This document shows positions 44,344-55,155 of a DNA stretch of 64,000 nucleotides, in pieces; positions within the stretch are counted from its first letter, which is position 1; each line of letters starts with the position of its first letter. This DNA is from Cyprinodon diabolis (Eukaryota > Chordata > Actinopteri > Cyprinodontiformes > Cyprinodontidae): contig CM060069.1 in assembly GCA_030533445.1 (NCBI GenBank), positions 6,672,924-6,736,923 of the forward strand, written 5' to 3'. A program made the translations under genes and the position numbers. Below the pieces are notes generated by a model. That model made no database searches, was not told where the DNA came from, and saw nothing but the letters and a program-made list of their open reading frames with translations.

Positions 44344-44402
44344 ATTAAGGCTAGCAGCAGTTCTTCTTTAGACTGTTAAGGTTTGTTTTTGGGGTCACCT
44401 AC

Positions 44403-44433
44403 CTGCGGTCTTTGGGACCACATCTGCTCGCAG
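44403..44433 (-). CDS. ppif-like: Cyclophilin-type prolyl isomerase, exon 2 (31 bp)
   Basis: A 31-bp micro-exon on the minus strand reads CTG CGA GCA GAT GTG GTC, then CCA AAG ACC GCA G, encoding LRADVVPKTA and the first base of Glu34. Its size equals that of human PPIA exon 2, and LRADVVPKTAENF is the canonical cyclophilin motif. It is bordered by acceptor TTTTGCAG and donor G|GTAGGT. The exon is too short to be found as an open frame; it was located by searching for the motif between exons 1 and 3. Confidence 0.96.
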
Positions 44434-44539
44434 CTGCAAAACAGTAAAAACAGATCACAGTCATAGTTTGGGTTAATTTCAATAAATAGGAAAACATTCA
44501 AGATTTTCATTCATCTCAGGAAAACTTTCATATAGATAC

Positions 44540-45501
44540 TAGGGCTGGGCGATAATTCAATAACGATATATATCGATCGATAGACGTGTGGCGCAATAGA
44601 AAAAAAGAGGGTTGATAAAAGTTTGATAAAAAAGAAACGCAGTTTTCCTTCCTTCTCGTTGTAGCCTAGCATGTAGGTTTATGCTAGTCACTGCTTCCTC
44701 CCAACCAATCACAATCGCGGACCCAGGCACGCGGTCACCAAGCGCCGCCCTCTCAAACCACAACACAGAGCACATGAAGATGTCACAGCAGGAGAGGAGG
44801 AGGAAATTGGTTCAAAGAAGGGTTTTTGTAGTTCGCCAGTTTGGCAGTATTTCGGTTATGGCAAGTCGGACAAAAAACAAACCACAGTCATCTGTAAAAT
44901 ATGTCGGGAACCAGTGAAAACGAAGTCTGATAACACAACCAACTTTTTTTTTATCATCTCAGCCGCTCACACCCGCAGGAGTACGAGCTGTGTAGGCCAC
45001 TGCGCGGCTCTCCTCCGAGGAATCTTCAGGAATTTCGGGAAAATATATATATATATTCAGTTCTGGGCAGTTTCCCACGTAGTTCTAACAATTGAGAGAA
45101 AAATGCTGAGGGGCCAGAAACTTCAAAGTAATAACTCAGGTTAAAGCAGGAAACGGGGGCGGCGGCGGCGGTGCATTTATTTATTTGTTATATTTATTTT
45201 GGTCACTTTTCTGGTCACTTTAGTTTATTCTTTGTCAGTATTTAATAACATAACCCAGGTCTCTTAAGTTATTTTTCTTTAAAACAATTATGTTATGGTT
45301 AAAAAAGTTGGTTAAATAAAGATTTAATTCGAAGTCTGTGTTTGTGTTTTTTATTAAAATTAAATCATTTAGCAATATTTTAAAAAGTCCAGGCAGAGCT
45401 GCACATAAAATATGGTTTCAAATCCTTTCAATAATTATCGATATCGATCAATATGCATTTTTTTTTATCGATAAGCTTTTTTTCTATATCGCCCAGCCCT
45501 A
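44540..45501. mobile_element. hAT element with perfect 8-bp duplication and BED-finger remnant
   Basis: Terminal inverted repeats TAGGGCTGGGCGATA and TATCGCCCAGCCCTA, with ATAGATAC on both sides (44532-44539, 45502-45509). The subterminal sequence is ATCGATA-rich. It lies in cyclophilin intron 1, about 100 bp from exon 2. Confidence 0.95.
44857..44958 (+). pseudogene. BED zinc-finger fragment of a hAT transposase
   Basis: One frame reads WQYFGYGKSDKKQTTVICKI then CREPVKTKSDNTTN, the first half of a BED finger (aromatic residues, then C-x2-C). The His pair is lost after a run of T, and no transposase domain follows. It sits inside the hAT ends at 44540-45501. Confidence 0.7.
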
Positions 45502-45549
45502 ATAGATACAAAGTCCGTTTTATATATTTATATATATATATATTTCTGT

Positions 45550-45621
45550 AAATAAACCGTGATGTTAAACTGATTTGCTATATATATAAATAGCAAATCA
45601 GTTTAAAATCACGGTTTATTT
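45550..45621. repeat. Near-perfect 31-bp-arm palindrome
   Basis: The left arm 45550-45580 (starting AAATAAACCGTGAT) and right arm 45591-45621 (ending ATCACGGTTTATTT) pair with one mismatch around a 10-bp AT loop. In RNA from either strand it would fold into a long hairpin. It may be a tiny MITE or a collapsed TIR element. Confidence 0.85.
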
Positions 45622-46438
45622 TTCCAATTTCTTTATTTAAATAAATGAACTCTGATGAGGCGAAATGATGGAGTGAAAACAGAAAAGAGGAGCAGCAGCT
45701 GTAGGCCAGGAGCAGCTAATTCCCTCACATGATCCCATATAGAAATGAAGGAAAACCATAAAACCATGAAGGTCTGTTTCTTGTAGAAAAAAAAACAGAA
45801 AAAAAATTAATTTCTCCTTTAAGAAAAGCTGGTCTTCCTCTGGATTTAAGAGACAAAAAACTAATCTTCAAATTTAATGCACCCTACATGCACCAGGGAG
45901 CGTTATCACAGATCCCTCCTCCCAGCAGCTGGAAGACTCTAGAAACATCACTGTTCCCAACAACCTCAATAAGTTGTTACATTCATGCTGATTTTGCATA
46001 GTTGTACGTTAGTCAGTTAAATAACATACTGCTGTCATCTCTGATGTTACTGCTATATTCAAATATCCATTTCTGTAAAAATGTCCATAGCTGTTTATTG
46101 GTTATTTATTCTCCAGGCAGCGGGGGATTTACCATTAGGTAAACTAGGCAGTTGCCCAGGGTTGCCCCATAAGCCTCCTTTTACATGTATGGTTAATATA
46201 GGTATTACTCACTTGTGAACATTAATTATGCTTTTGATAAAAATCCTTTCTCTAAAATGCCATCAGAATGCTTATGATATTAAGTGTCCCCCCAAGATGA
46301 TGGTTCTTTTAGCAGCAGCTTCAAACTGGGCAGAAGGTCAAAGTGGAATCAGGTTGCTGATTGGTGGAGCTGGTCGACCGTCATCTGCTGGTCGGAGTTT
46401 GAAGCTTTCTTTCTTTCTGAAACGGGTTTGTTGTTTGA
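45622..46438. other. Cyclophilin intron 1, with a hAT-like scrap
   Basis: Around 46118-46170, GCAGCGGGGGATTTACCATT and TAGGCAGTTGCCCAGGG resemble the start of a fish DNA transposon. No right end was found. Confidence 0.4.
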
Positions 46439-46439
46439 T

Positions 46440-46925
46440 GACTTCATTGTTGTAATATTACAACTTTATTCTTGTAATGTTACAACTTTTTTCTCGTAAT
46501 ATTGACTTTATTCCCATAATTTTATGACTTTATTCTCATAATGTTACGACATTATTCTTGTAACATTACGACTTTATTCTTGTAATATTGACTTTATTCT
46601 CTCGTCATATTATAACTTTATTGTTGTAATATTACAACTTTATTCTCGTAATGTTGACTTTTATCCTTTTCATATTACAATTTTATTCTCATAATTTTAC
46701 GACTTTATTCTCGTATTTTTTTAACTTTATTCTCTTAATGTTACAACTTTATTCTCTAAATGTTACAACTTTATTCTTGTAATTTCACGACTTTATTCTC
46801 GTAATTTTAAGACTTTATTCTCGTAATTTTATGACTTTATTCTCGTAATTTTAAGACTTTATTCTCGTAATTTTATGACTTTATTCTCGTAATGTTGACT
46901 TTATTGTTGTAATATTACTAAATGT
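46440..46925. repeat. Tandem repeat, GTAATRTTACAACTTTATTCTC unit of about 21-22 bp
   Basis: Roughly twenty drifting copies of TAATATTACAACTTTATTCTC and its variants (TTTTATGACTTTATTCTCG). AT-rich minisatellite in cyclophilin intron 1. Confidence 0.85.
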
Positions 46926-47037
46926 TTCTAATGTTTCACTTCTACAAAAAAATAAATAAATAAAAATAAATAAGCAAAGGAGAAATTTGTCATAATAATT
47001 TGGCAAAAAAATATAATAAAAACTGTGCTGCGCTGGT

Positions 47038-47079
<42 letters not shown>
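47038..47079. repeat. GAT trinucleotide microsatellite
   Basis: About thirteen uninterrupted GAT units, about 130 bp downstream (sense direction) of cyclophilin exon 1. The poly-Asp frame across it is not a gene. Confidence 0.95.
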
Positions 47080-47080
<1 letters not shown>

Positions 47081-47206
47081 GGGCGTTTCCTGCATGCAGC
47101 GTTTGATCTATATTTTCCTGCTCTGATCTTTTGGTGTCAGGAGGAGCGACAGCTTGGATGTTGTCAGATCTTGTCTAAATAAAGAGAAAATGTTGTGCAG
47201 CCCTAC

Positions 47207-47275
47207 CTCCATGATGATCCTCCCCGCGTTCCCGCCATCGATGCTGATGTCAAAGTAAACTTTGGGGTTCCCCAT
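47207..47275 (-). CDS. ppif-like: Cyclophilin-type prolyl isomerase, exon 1 (start)
   Basis: The exon encodes MGNPKVYFDISIDGGNAGR then IIME (residues 1-23) and ends at donor GAG|GTAGGG. With the other four exons the gene makes 498 coding bases, 165 residues plus stop, exactly the length of cyclophilin A. The product catalyses cis-trans isomerisation of X-Pro bonds and is the binding class for cyclosporin (Trp121 present). The ATG context is GGACCATGG. Upstream the frame stays open for about 25 codons to a TAA, with no other ATG, so no mitochondrial presequence is encoded contiguously. Gene order beside zmiz1 suggests ppif; the protein itself looks like cytosolic PPIA. Confidence 0.94.
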
Positions 47276-47590
47276 GGTCCTCAGTCTCTGAAAGGAGCCC
47301 AGGAAGATGCGCGGAAAGCCAACTCCTGTTTTCTCTGCTTATTTTGGTTCACGAGTGAAGGAGAGCTGCCAGGCAGCCAATTAATAACCCTTTAATTGGA
47401 ATGACATCAGAACGGACCAATAGGAGCGCAGGAAGGTGGGGTTAAAGGAAACCAGCCATTTATTGAAAGGGATGATATAAAGCTTTCTAGGGAATGCATT
47501 TAGTAACTAAACTATAACTGGGAGGAAAATATTCTCTGCCAAAATATAAAATAATGATATTGTGTAATCTTTGTTTAAAATGATCGTTTA
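47276..47590 (-). promoter_or_regulatory. ppif-like: Probable promoter and 5' UTR of the cyclophilin gene
   Basis: The 300 bp upstream of the start codon contain an ATTGG/CCAAT word (ACCAATAGGAGC at 47418) and a TTAATTGGAATGAC stretch. There is no TATA box I trust. Position is the main evidence. Confidence 0.35.
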
Positions 47591-47594
47591 GATC

Positions 47595-48320
47595 AGGGGT
47601 AACCAATTAAAAATCAGCGGGGTCCGAATAAAGAAAATTATGAACCAGTAAAGGTCAGGAGACATTTTTATTTATAATCTGTTACTTTAAACTGAAATAA
47701 AAAATTTTAAATAAAAAAATAAAAATAGAAAATGTTTTCATTTTTACATCTTAGTGTTTTTTGAAGTGGAGAACAACAATCATTCAGTTTGGTATATAGA
47801 TTATTTCCTGATTCATATATTTTATAAAACACCTGTACTGACCGTTTCTGTCTTAATGAGAGCAGTGGGCTTCATGCTGCCCTGCAAGGCTTTAAACCTG
47901 GGTTTAAATGGAGACTAAGCCGTTCTAAGCACATATCAAGGAGCTCATTTTGAGCCTGGATCCATATTTATTGTTGATTCTGTTCATGGTGGAGAATCCT
48001 GCTTCACAGCAGCATGTTGAGCCAAACATCCTCTAAATGTTCAGGATCATCTTTGATCACCATTTCACTTTTCTTTCACCAGTTCACCGCAGTTCTTCCA
48101 GCAGTCCACACTTTCTCTGTTCTCTTTTTCTCATCGTCTTCTCCTTCTTTCCCATCGCCCGGCTTGCCGGACACACCGGAGGGCTTTACCATATTAACAG
48201 GAGAAGCAGCGGAAGTGAAATAAAACACTGTTGTCTGTAAACATTCAGTAATTTATAAATGTTTTAAATCCAGTTGAGTCCGGATCCGGACCATGGTCCG
48301 CTAATCTGTCACCTGTTTTA
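47595..48320. mobile_element. Possible hAT (Charlie-like) fragment
   Basis: The left word CAGGGGTAACCAATTAAAAA and right-side GTCCGGATCCGGACCATGG resemble ends of hAT elements that start CAGGGGT. The matching CCCTG end is not clear. Confidence 0.35.
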
Positions 48321-49342
48321 TTTCTTACCCTGATTCCCTGTTTCTATGACAGGCAGTCAGGTTATCTTAGCCCTCTCTCACCATCCTGCAAGCTTTATCC
48401 CTTAAATTTGAGAAATAGAGTCGATTCACGTCTCTGCATTCAGGGACACCTCTGAAGAAACTTTACACCAAATCCCAGCAAGTGTCAAGTGACAACCTTC
48501 AAACCCAGACTCATCTATCAGATTGTCAGATCTAAATAGCTATCTGTGGTCCTGGAGAGCCCAGATATAAAAGATGAAAACTGTGATCTTATTTTAATGC
48601 ATCTGAAGATAAAAGTGTAACAGCTTAAGGTTTAAACATCTTATATCTTCATTTTTAAGCCTTTTTAACTATTCTTGCAAATATATGATAAAATATTACC
48701 TTTACATCCAGCTTGCTTTAGTACACGCTCATATATTTGTGATTCACACTTGTATCTGTTACTTATGATATCACATGTATCTATGAGCAAGGCCGTAGGT
48801 TTGATTTCAACTTTGGTAGGGACACTATTGGTCTTCAGTTTCATTGGTCTAATGTCATTGGTCCTTTGCAGAAATATGCATGCTCTTTTTAATGCTTCAT
48901 GTGAGCATCAGGACACATTTTGTTTAAAGAGAACAGCAGTATTTCTTGCTACATTAATGCAAATCTTATAAGCACTAAACACACTAGATGTAGTTTATCA
49001 ATGCTTAAAGCATCACTGGCTGTGATGAATGAGGAAATAGGACTTTTTTCCACTTTGAAAAGGTTTGCATTTAAACATTTATCCTGTGTTTTCTTTTGAA
49101 GATATAGAAACATGTAGAGGTAAACAGAGCTCAACTCCACTCTTATTTTTATAATCTAATATGCTCTCTCTGTATCAAGCAAAATAATACATTCAAGGGA
49201 AGGTAAATAAATATATTGTATTTACATCTGCACTGGAATTATAAGAGGAACTGACACTGAGCATTTAGAATATTAACTTAACTATACAAGTTGTACATCT
49301 GGGCTGTAGTTACTCTGTGTCGCCCATTTCATGTATTTAATC
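48321..49342. other. Intergenic, nothing firm
   Basis: A TTTGATTTCAACTTTGGTAG word at 48800 recalls a DNA-transposon end, but no partner was found. No genes were seen. Confidence 0.4.
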
Positions 49343-49689
49343 TAGGGCTGAAACAATTAATCATATTAATGGATCATTTAAATAATCATTAACTAATTTA
49401 GTAACTGATCAATCAGTAACTGGAGTATAGGGCCGCTAAAATGTGCCTTTAGCTGACAGAGCGACCCACTTAGAGCAGGAATTATACCAAGGCATTTAAG
49501 ATTAAGAAAGTGTTTTGTCTTTCCTTATTTTCCATCCAGAACTCCTCGAGGAAACGTTTGTTTCACCTGGTTTCATTTTGTAAAATATCATCTTTAAGGA
49601 ACCTTGGCTATCTGATTATTAATCAATGCATCAAAAAAAATAATCGACAGATTAATTCATTTGTAAAATAATCATTAGTTGCAGCCCTA
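49343..49689. mobile_element. hAT MITE, TAGGGCTGAAACAATTAAT ends
   Basis: Ends TAGGGCTGAAACAATTAATC and ATTAGTTGCAGCCCTA are inverted, and AATCGACAGATTAATT lies near the right end. It is 347 bp with no coding capacity. Flanks ATTTAATC and ATTTTAGG share only part of an 8-bp duplication. Same group as the element at 15024-16256. Confidence 0.85.
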
Positions 49690-50370
49690 ATTTTAGGGTA
49701 ACATTCCAATCACATTTCTTCCATAATGCAGCACTGCAGGGCAGATGCTTCCCCCTGAGGCTGCCCTGCATCATTATATCTGTGTTTCCTACGATCATAT
49801 AATGTTTCTATTATATAAGTGCGTTTTTAATAGTAAAGGATTAAATATAACACAACCTTTTATCATCATCATCATCCTATATGGCTTACTGTCTGACTGT
49901 TTAAATAGCTCCTTATAACACTGCATTGTAAATTATAAACATGTTGTTAACATTGAATTATTAGTAGTTTCTGATGTCCTGATGCATGGCTGAAGCATCT
50001 TTGCTGCTCCTGCTGCACTGTGGAAAAGTGGGTCTGATGCGCGTTGGGCAGAGCTACCCTATCCTTTCTTTGCCTGAACAATGGCGGAGGAAATCGAGAG
50101 TTGCTTATTGCTTATTTTATTGAATAACGCTACGTTCAGACAGTAAGCACTGGAAGCAGCACAAAAAGCTTCTGCTGCTTCATTTTTGATGCTTGTCCAC
50201 ATAAAGGTCAGACGTCCAGTAAAGTGTCCAGCTGCGTCTGATGCTTCTGCTGCTGGCAGAGAAGTGGCTTTGCTATATTTGCTGTGATTTGTGGGTAAAA
50301 AGTGTGAGCTGTAGTTGTGTGCAGCTACGAGGCGGTTTCCTCGTACAGTGTGAGTTCACAGCTCACGATG
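49690..50370. other. Intergenic, nothing recognised
   Basis: No coding frame or repeat ends of note. Confidence 0.45.
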
Positions 50371-50925
50371 TATGTGTAGCATGACCCTCTGATCCGATCT
50401 ACCTGCTCACACTGTACGTCTAAAAACCCCGTCGGACTCAGCTCCACAGTGAGATAGAGCTATGTGAATGAGTAGAAGAGGAATATGAAGCTCACTAGAG
50501 TGAAAACCGCTGCCTGGGAAATTTGTGCAATTTCTGAAAGCCCGAAAAAGAAAAGGCGACGATGTCTTTGGACGAAGACATGGCTGAGCAAACATGGCTA
50601 CCACGGTCTGTCAAAGTCACAGAAAGAACTCCATTTCACTCACACCCCCGCCATGCTTCTGTTTTTATCTGAAAGGAAGAAGAATCCTCGTCTCCGCACT
50701 GAGAGATTTGCCCAGGATGGCCGACTGAAAATCAAACATGTTTGATTTTCTCTCGACCTCACGATTCCTGATCAGGAAGTGGTTGTGAAAGGGTGATCAT
50801 TACCCCCCCCGTACACTACACGGCGCATGACCGGGCTAAAAGTCGGCCCGATCGGTAAATTCTCGTACGACTGGAAAGTCAGCCCGAATAGGGCAAAAAA
50901 ATCGCACAGTGTAAGCCCGGCTTAA
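50371..50925 (+). mobile_element. Remnant of a PIF/Harbinger-like DNA transposon
   Basis: An 86-codon frame at 50485-50745 contains KKKRRRCLWTKTWLSKHGYH followed by KSQKELHF, which resembles the basic N-terminus of Harbinger nucleases (RRWWVRPW...LLQEL). The segment to its right, 50800-50925, has CGATCGG...AATCGCACAGTGTAAGCCCGG, a word pattern of fish transposon ends. No catalytic region survives. Confidence 0.45.
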
Positions 50926-51179
50926 GAAAGTCCACCTGAAAACTTCCTGTGTTCAGTCAGTTTATCAAGATTACCATCCTGCAATCAAATATTATTTTGC
51001 TGTCGGAGCCGCTCAAACCCCCGTACACCAGGTTGCTCTGTCACTGGGAATCCCCTTCAACAGCAGCCTCTAGCCCGCTCGCCTCTTCCCGATTTTCCAG
51101 CTTCTCTGATTGGTTGATGAGGCGCCTCGAGCAGAAAAAGTTCAATTTTTCCAATTCCAGGAGCTGCTGCTTCTGAAGC

Positions 51180-51550
51180 GCCTCACGTCAGATGCTCAGC
51201 TAGTCAATACGTGCTGCAGGAGCTTTGATCTTTATTTGAGTAGGTAAATTAGATTGATTTTACTCTTAAAATAGGATAATTAGATAATATGCGCTTGAAA
51301 TAAGACAATACAAGTGTGTTTTCTTATTTTAAGTGTAAATTGTCTTGTTCTATTGGCAAAATGTCTCTGTTACCTCCTCAATCCAAGAACAAATGCACTG
51401 ATTTGAAGAAAAATGACTTTATCTAGATTTCTAAATTTTCCAGTGTTGCTGCGCCTTGATGTGCATCAACCATTGACCCTGCATGTAAACCAGCTGCTTC
51501 TGCAGCATGTGGTCTGAGTGTAGCAGTATTGACGGTTATCTTACCCCATA
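51180..51550. repeat. AT-rich stretch with a MITE-like TCTTATTTTAAG segment
   Basis: Around 51235-51420, complementary words CTTGAAATAAGACAATACAA and TTGTCTTGTTCTATTGGCA resemble a fish interspersed repeat. Boundaries are not defined. Confidence 0.35.
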
Positions 51551-51558
51551 CCCTTTAA

Positions 51559-52374
51559 AGGAATAGTACACCCAAAACATGATTAGCCTTCATTTTCTAC
51601 TCACCCCCATGCTGAACAACACTCTGGAGTACTTTTTTGATATCTCAAATGCATCTGGAGATCTGGGAGGCTTCTTGCTGTCTGCTGACATTCAAATAAT
51701 GGAGGTCTATGGTGCCCGAGGCAGAAAGGTCCATAAAAGTCCACAAAAAACGTGTCAATATTCCTCCATACTGCTCGTCCAATGTATTCCAAGTGTCCTG
51801 AGTGGGTAGGGTCCATAATTTACTCGAAACTAAGTCATTTAGAATGTTTTTAGAGCATAAACAGTAGTGTATAGGATTTCCTAAAAGCTTGCGCCTGCGA
51901 GTTCACGAGCCTACGGAAACCGCGGCAGACCAAACCAGATGAAAGTGCGCATTCAGCGTCTGCTCTTGATAATGCAAGCGTAGAAGAAGAAATGTGCTGT
52001 TTACCTGTGCAAAGAAACAAACAACGAAACAAAAATGTCTGAGGACTTCAGTGCTGAGGAAGAGCATGAGTTCTTTGCCGAGCTGAATGCGCACTTTCAT
52101 CAATAGACAGTAAATTATGGACGCTACCCACTCAGGACCCTTGGAATACATTGGACGAGCAGTATGGAGGAATATTGACACGTTTTTTGTGGACTTTTAT
52201 GGACCTTTCTGCCTCGGGCGCCATGGACCTCCATTATTTGAATGTCAGCAGACAGCAAGAAGCCTCCCAGATCTCCAGATGCATTTGAGATATCAAAAAA
52301 GTACTCCAGAGTGTTGTTCAGCATGGGGGTGAGTAGAAAATGAAGGCTAATCATGTTTTGGGTGTACTATTCCT
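51559..52374. mobile_element. TTAA-flanked foldback element with 266-bp inverted arms
   Basis: The left arm 51559-51824 and right arm 52109-52374 are both 266 bp and nearly perfect reverse complements (AGGAATAGTACACCC at the tips). TTAA borders both ends (51555-51558, 52375-52378), indicating piggyBac- or Kolobok-type mobilisation. The 284-bp centre has a 23-codon ATG frame at 52034-52105 (MSEDFSAEEEHEFFAELNAH...) that I do not recognise. The arms would form a very long hairpin. Confidence 0.92.
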
Positions 52375-52378
52375 TTAA

Positions 52379-53560
52379 TCACTTCTTTCAGCTTTTCTCA
52401 GCCTGCAGAGGGGATTTTCTTAAACATCCATCATTGAGATCATTGTTCTATTTTTCCAGCTGTGAATATCACTGGGTAGCAGTAACTGCTTCTTGCTCTG
52501 GTGCAGCATGTTCAGAGGAGGCCTCACTCTGATGATCAGTTTCCACACTTACTTCTGAGTTCAGCTCCATTTTGTTGATTCGATAATGATGTTGTGAAAT
52601 CTGCTGTGGGATTTTAAACTTCAGATCAACATCAACCTTTACTGTGTAGTTGGATCAAGTTTTTAATAAAGAACAGAGATCAACCCCTTCTTGCCAAATA
52701 AAGTGACTTTTAATTTATATTCATAGGTGGTGGGAGGGGAAGGGAGACAAAGTAAATGTGGGTACAATGATGATTATGATTAAAAAATAAATAGAAAATA
52801 ATGGCAATTACAATGTGTTACAAAATATGTGTAGTTTACATATTTAAAAAAGTCTTTTTTCTTTCCTTTCTAACAAATTTCAAGTTAAATAGTCCATCAT
52901 TTCCAAATATAACATCACGGTTGCTCATAATTGGCAAATAACATTTGTTTTTTTTTGTAGTTACCTCGTCAAGGCAACGCCGAACCGCAAACGAAGCGGC
53001 TGCAAAAACCGTTCATTAAAAACAAAACTTTACAAAGTAGAATAAGGAACCAACCATTGCATCTTTTACTGCCTGACCTAGTGTCAGCGCAGTTTCTGTC
53101 ATACATGCATCGTGTATCTAGGTGTGTATGACACTGATGTTTTTACAAAAGCTTTATAGATTTCTAACATATAGAATGTATACGGTGCCGACAATGATCC
53201 ATTATCCAACTAATGACATTAAAGTTACCATGATTAACAATTCTTTTGATACACACACGTTCTCTAATGAAAACAGCTGATTATACAGTACATAAACCCG
53301 CATCTGGATGGGTTATACATGTCAAACAGACAATGGCAGAAAAAGGCCATCACACACAGCTCTGAAAGCCCCGACAGAGAGAAGGAACGTTGGTTTGGTG
53401 CTTGTGTTGGGCGGGCGGGGGGGTTGATCACAGTGCTGATGGATGTCGCAGACACGGCGAATCTGAACGCTGAGGCTGTGCTCTCATGTTTCTCTAGTTT
53501 TAAGACGTCTTTTAAAGGAAATCCCATAAAAAGGGTAGAAATATCCTGATCAGCAATGAC
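52379..53560 (-). other. Intergenic; possible distal 3' UTR of zmiz1
   Basis: From about 52690 to 53540 the sequence lacks transposon ends and has the mixed composition of a long vertebrate 3' UTR. zmiz1 transcripts are known to have long 3' UTRs, and this lies downstream of its stop codon on the minus strand. The link is a guess from position. Confidence 0.3.
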
Positions 53561-53563
53561 CGC

Positions 53564-54210
53564 TGTAGCTACCAGATCTGCTCGGGTCCTGCTTCATCCC
53601 AGTTTTACCACATGATTGGCTGAACGTTGCCACGTGATGTAAAACATAGTGGTTGCCCAGACAACGATAATAACATCACGTGGCATCAGTTAGCGCGTCT
53701 AATGACCAATGGAGTTTTACCTGAAAAGATCAGTTTATGGCGGACAAATTAACTGTTAGACCATGATATAAAAGGGGAGAGCTGGGTAGCTAACAGGTTA
53801 GCATCTTTTAGCTTGGTCAGTTAGCCACATATTAAGCTACACTATTTTTAAATTTGTATCAACAACAACCGTTCGTTTTCTACAAGTAAAATAATAGGAT
53901 GTCCCATTTGTCCTTCCTGCCCTCAGATCTTAATAAAAAGAATAAAAATAAGCTAAGACTTTTATGTTTAATGGCAGAGCTCAGGCTTAGAAAGCAGCAC
54001 TTTCCTTTAACAATGATTGTTTTCTACTTTCGGCTACTTCCGATCGCTGATGAAATGTTAAATAATAGCAAATATAGGTAATAATATGTCGAGACTCCAA
54101 TAGAGATTGGATCCTTAAGAAACGGGTGCAACACAGTTTGTCCGACAGGAGTTGCCGTATAATGATGTCATAAGAAGGGGCGGGGCCCCCAAGCAGATCT
54201 GGTACCTACA
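53564..54210. mobile_element. Unclassified TIR element with 4-bp target duplication CCGC
   Basis: Ends TGTAGCTACCAGATCTGCT and AGCAGATCTGGTACCTACA are 19-bp inverted repeats with one mismatch. CCGC is present on both sides (53560-53563 and 54211-54214). Inside are a TATA-like ATATAAAAGG at 53766 and a 60-codon frame (53899-54081) with no recognised domain. Length is 647 bp. The 4-bp duplication excludes hAT, Tc1 and TTAA families. Confidence 0.75.
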
Positions 54211-54985
54211 CCGCCTTTACAATCTATTAAGTCAGAGTTCTGCTACAACAGGGTTCACACAGGAGGAGTAACTCTAATTTAATACTTTTTAATGCTCTTA
54301 GAAATAACTTTAGGGCCATTAACAAGTACTCCCATGACTACATGACTCTTTCTGAACATAAGGCTTTACGATCAACCGGAAGCAGTTCCGCGCAAATATA
54401 TATATTGCGATATAATATATCAGACAAACTTGTTTTTATAAACTTTTTTAAATTCAAATTAAGGATTTTAAATGCCATGGTAATCACATTTAATAAATTT
54501 GAATGCCAATGAAGGCCTTTATTTAAAAAATTATAATTTAATGACTTTTAATGATTTTTTGACCTGCAGAAACTCCGTATAAAGGGCAAACATGTAATAA
54601 ATACTTATAGTAGCTGTGTTAATTTAAAACACGTGAATGTAAACTACTTTTCTGCGCATTTTGAATCTTTAAAGTCCGCTCATATTCAGAATTCAAACTT
54701 CTGAAAGTACTTTAAATATGAAATTATTACATACTGTTAAATAAATAGTAATTCTAGTAATAGTAATTTTAATTTGAATGTTCTTTACTGGAGGCATCCA
54801 TGTTTGTCAAAGAACACTACTGCCACCTAGCGATTTGTGACATCATGGTGCATCCAACGACGAACCTGTCCGTGGAGGATCACGAATTGGCAAGGTGAAA
54901 TAACTCATTTTTTTCCACTTTCATCCTATGTATTCAGAATAATTTGACATTTAAATATGACTTCCCTACAATTTTATACTCAGAG
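54211..54985. other. AT-rich stretch downstream of zmiz1
   Basis: No coding frame or repeat end identified. Confidence 0.45.
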
Positions 54986-54989
54986 CTCG

Positions 54990-55155
54990 GTAAATGCTCC
55001 ACTGGAAGCTGTCAATCACGTGAACAGACAAGACTGTTCTCTGTCTTGTCTGTTCTTGTTATTTGGAACAGTACTAGGGCTGAGGCTGATGACGTTTCAC
55101 GAGTACACGAGCACATGAGAATGCACAAGTACACATCTAGAAATGGCAAATGAGT
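54990..55155. mobile_element. Partial copy of the GGCCGTTTCTC element
   Basis: Matches the right half of 8831-9631: GGAACAGTACTAGGGCTGAG, GCTGATGACGTTTCACGAGT, then CTAGAAATGGC in place of the intact end. Confidence 0.65.

Noticed and set aside
47000..47182. Poly-Asp open frame over the GAT repeat
   Set aside because: Produced by the microsatellite in cyclophilin intron 1, on the strand opposite the gene; no domain on either side.
50485..50745. A host gene encoding an 86-residue basic protein
   Set aside because: Its resemblance is to a Harbinger nuclease N-terminus, and it is truncated and next to transposon-end-like sequence.
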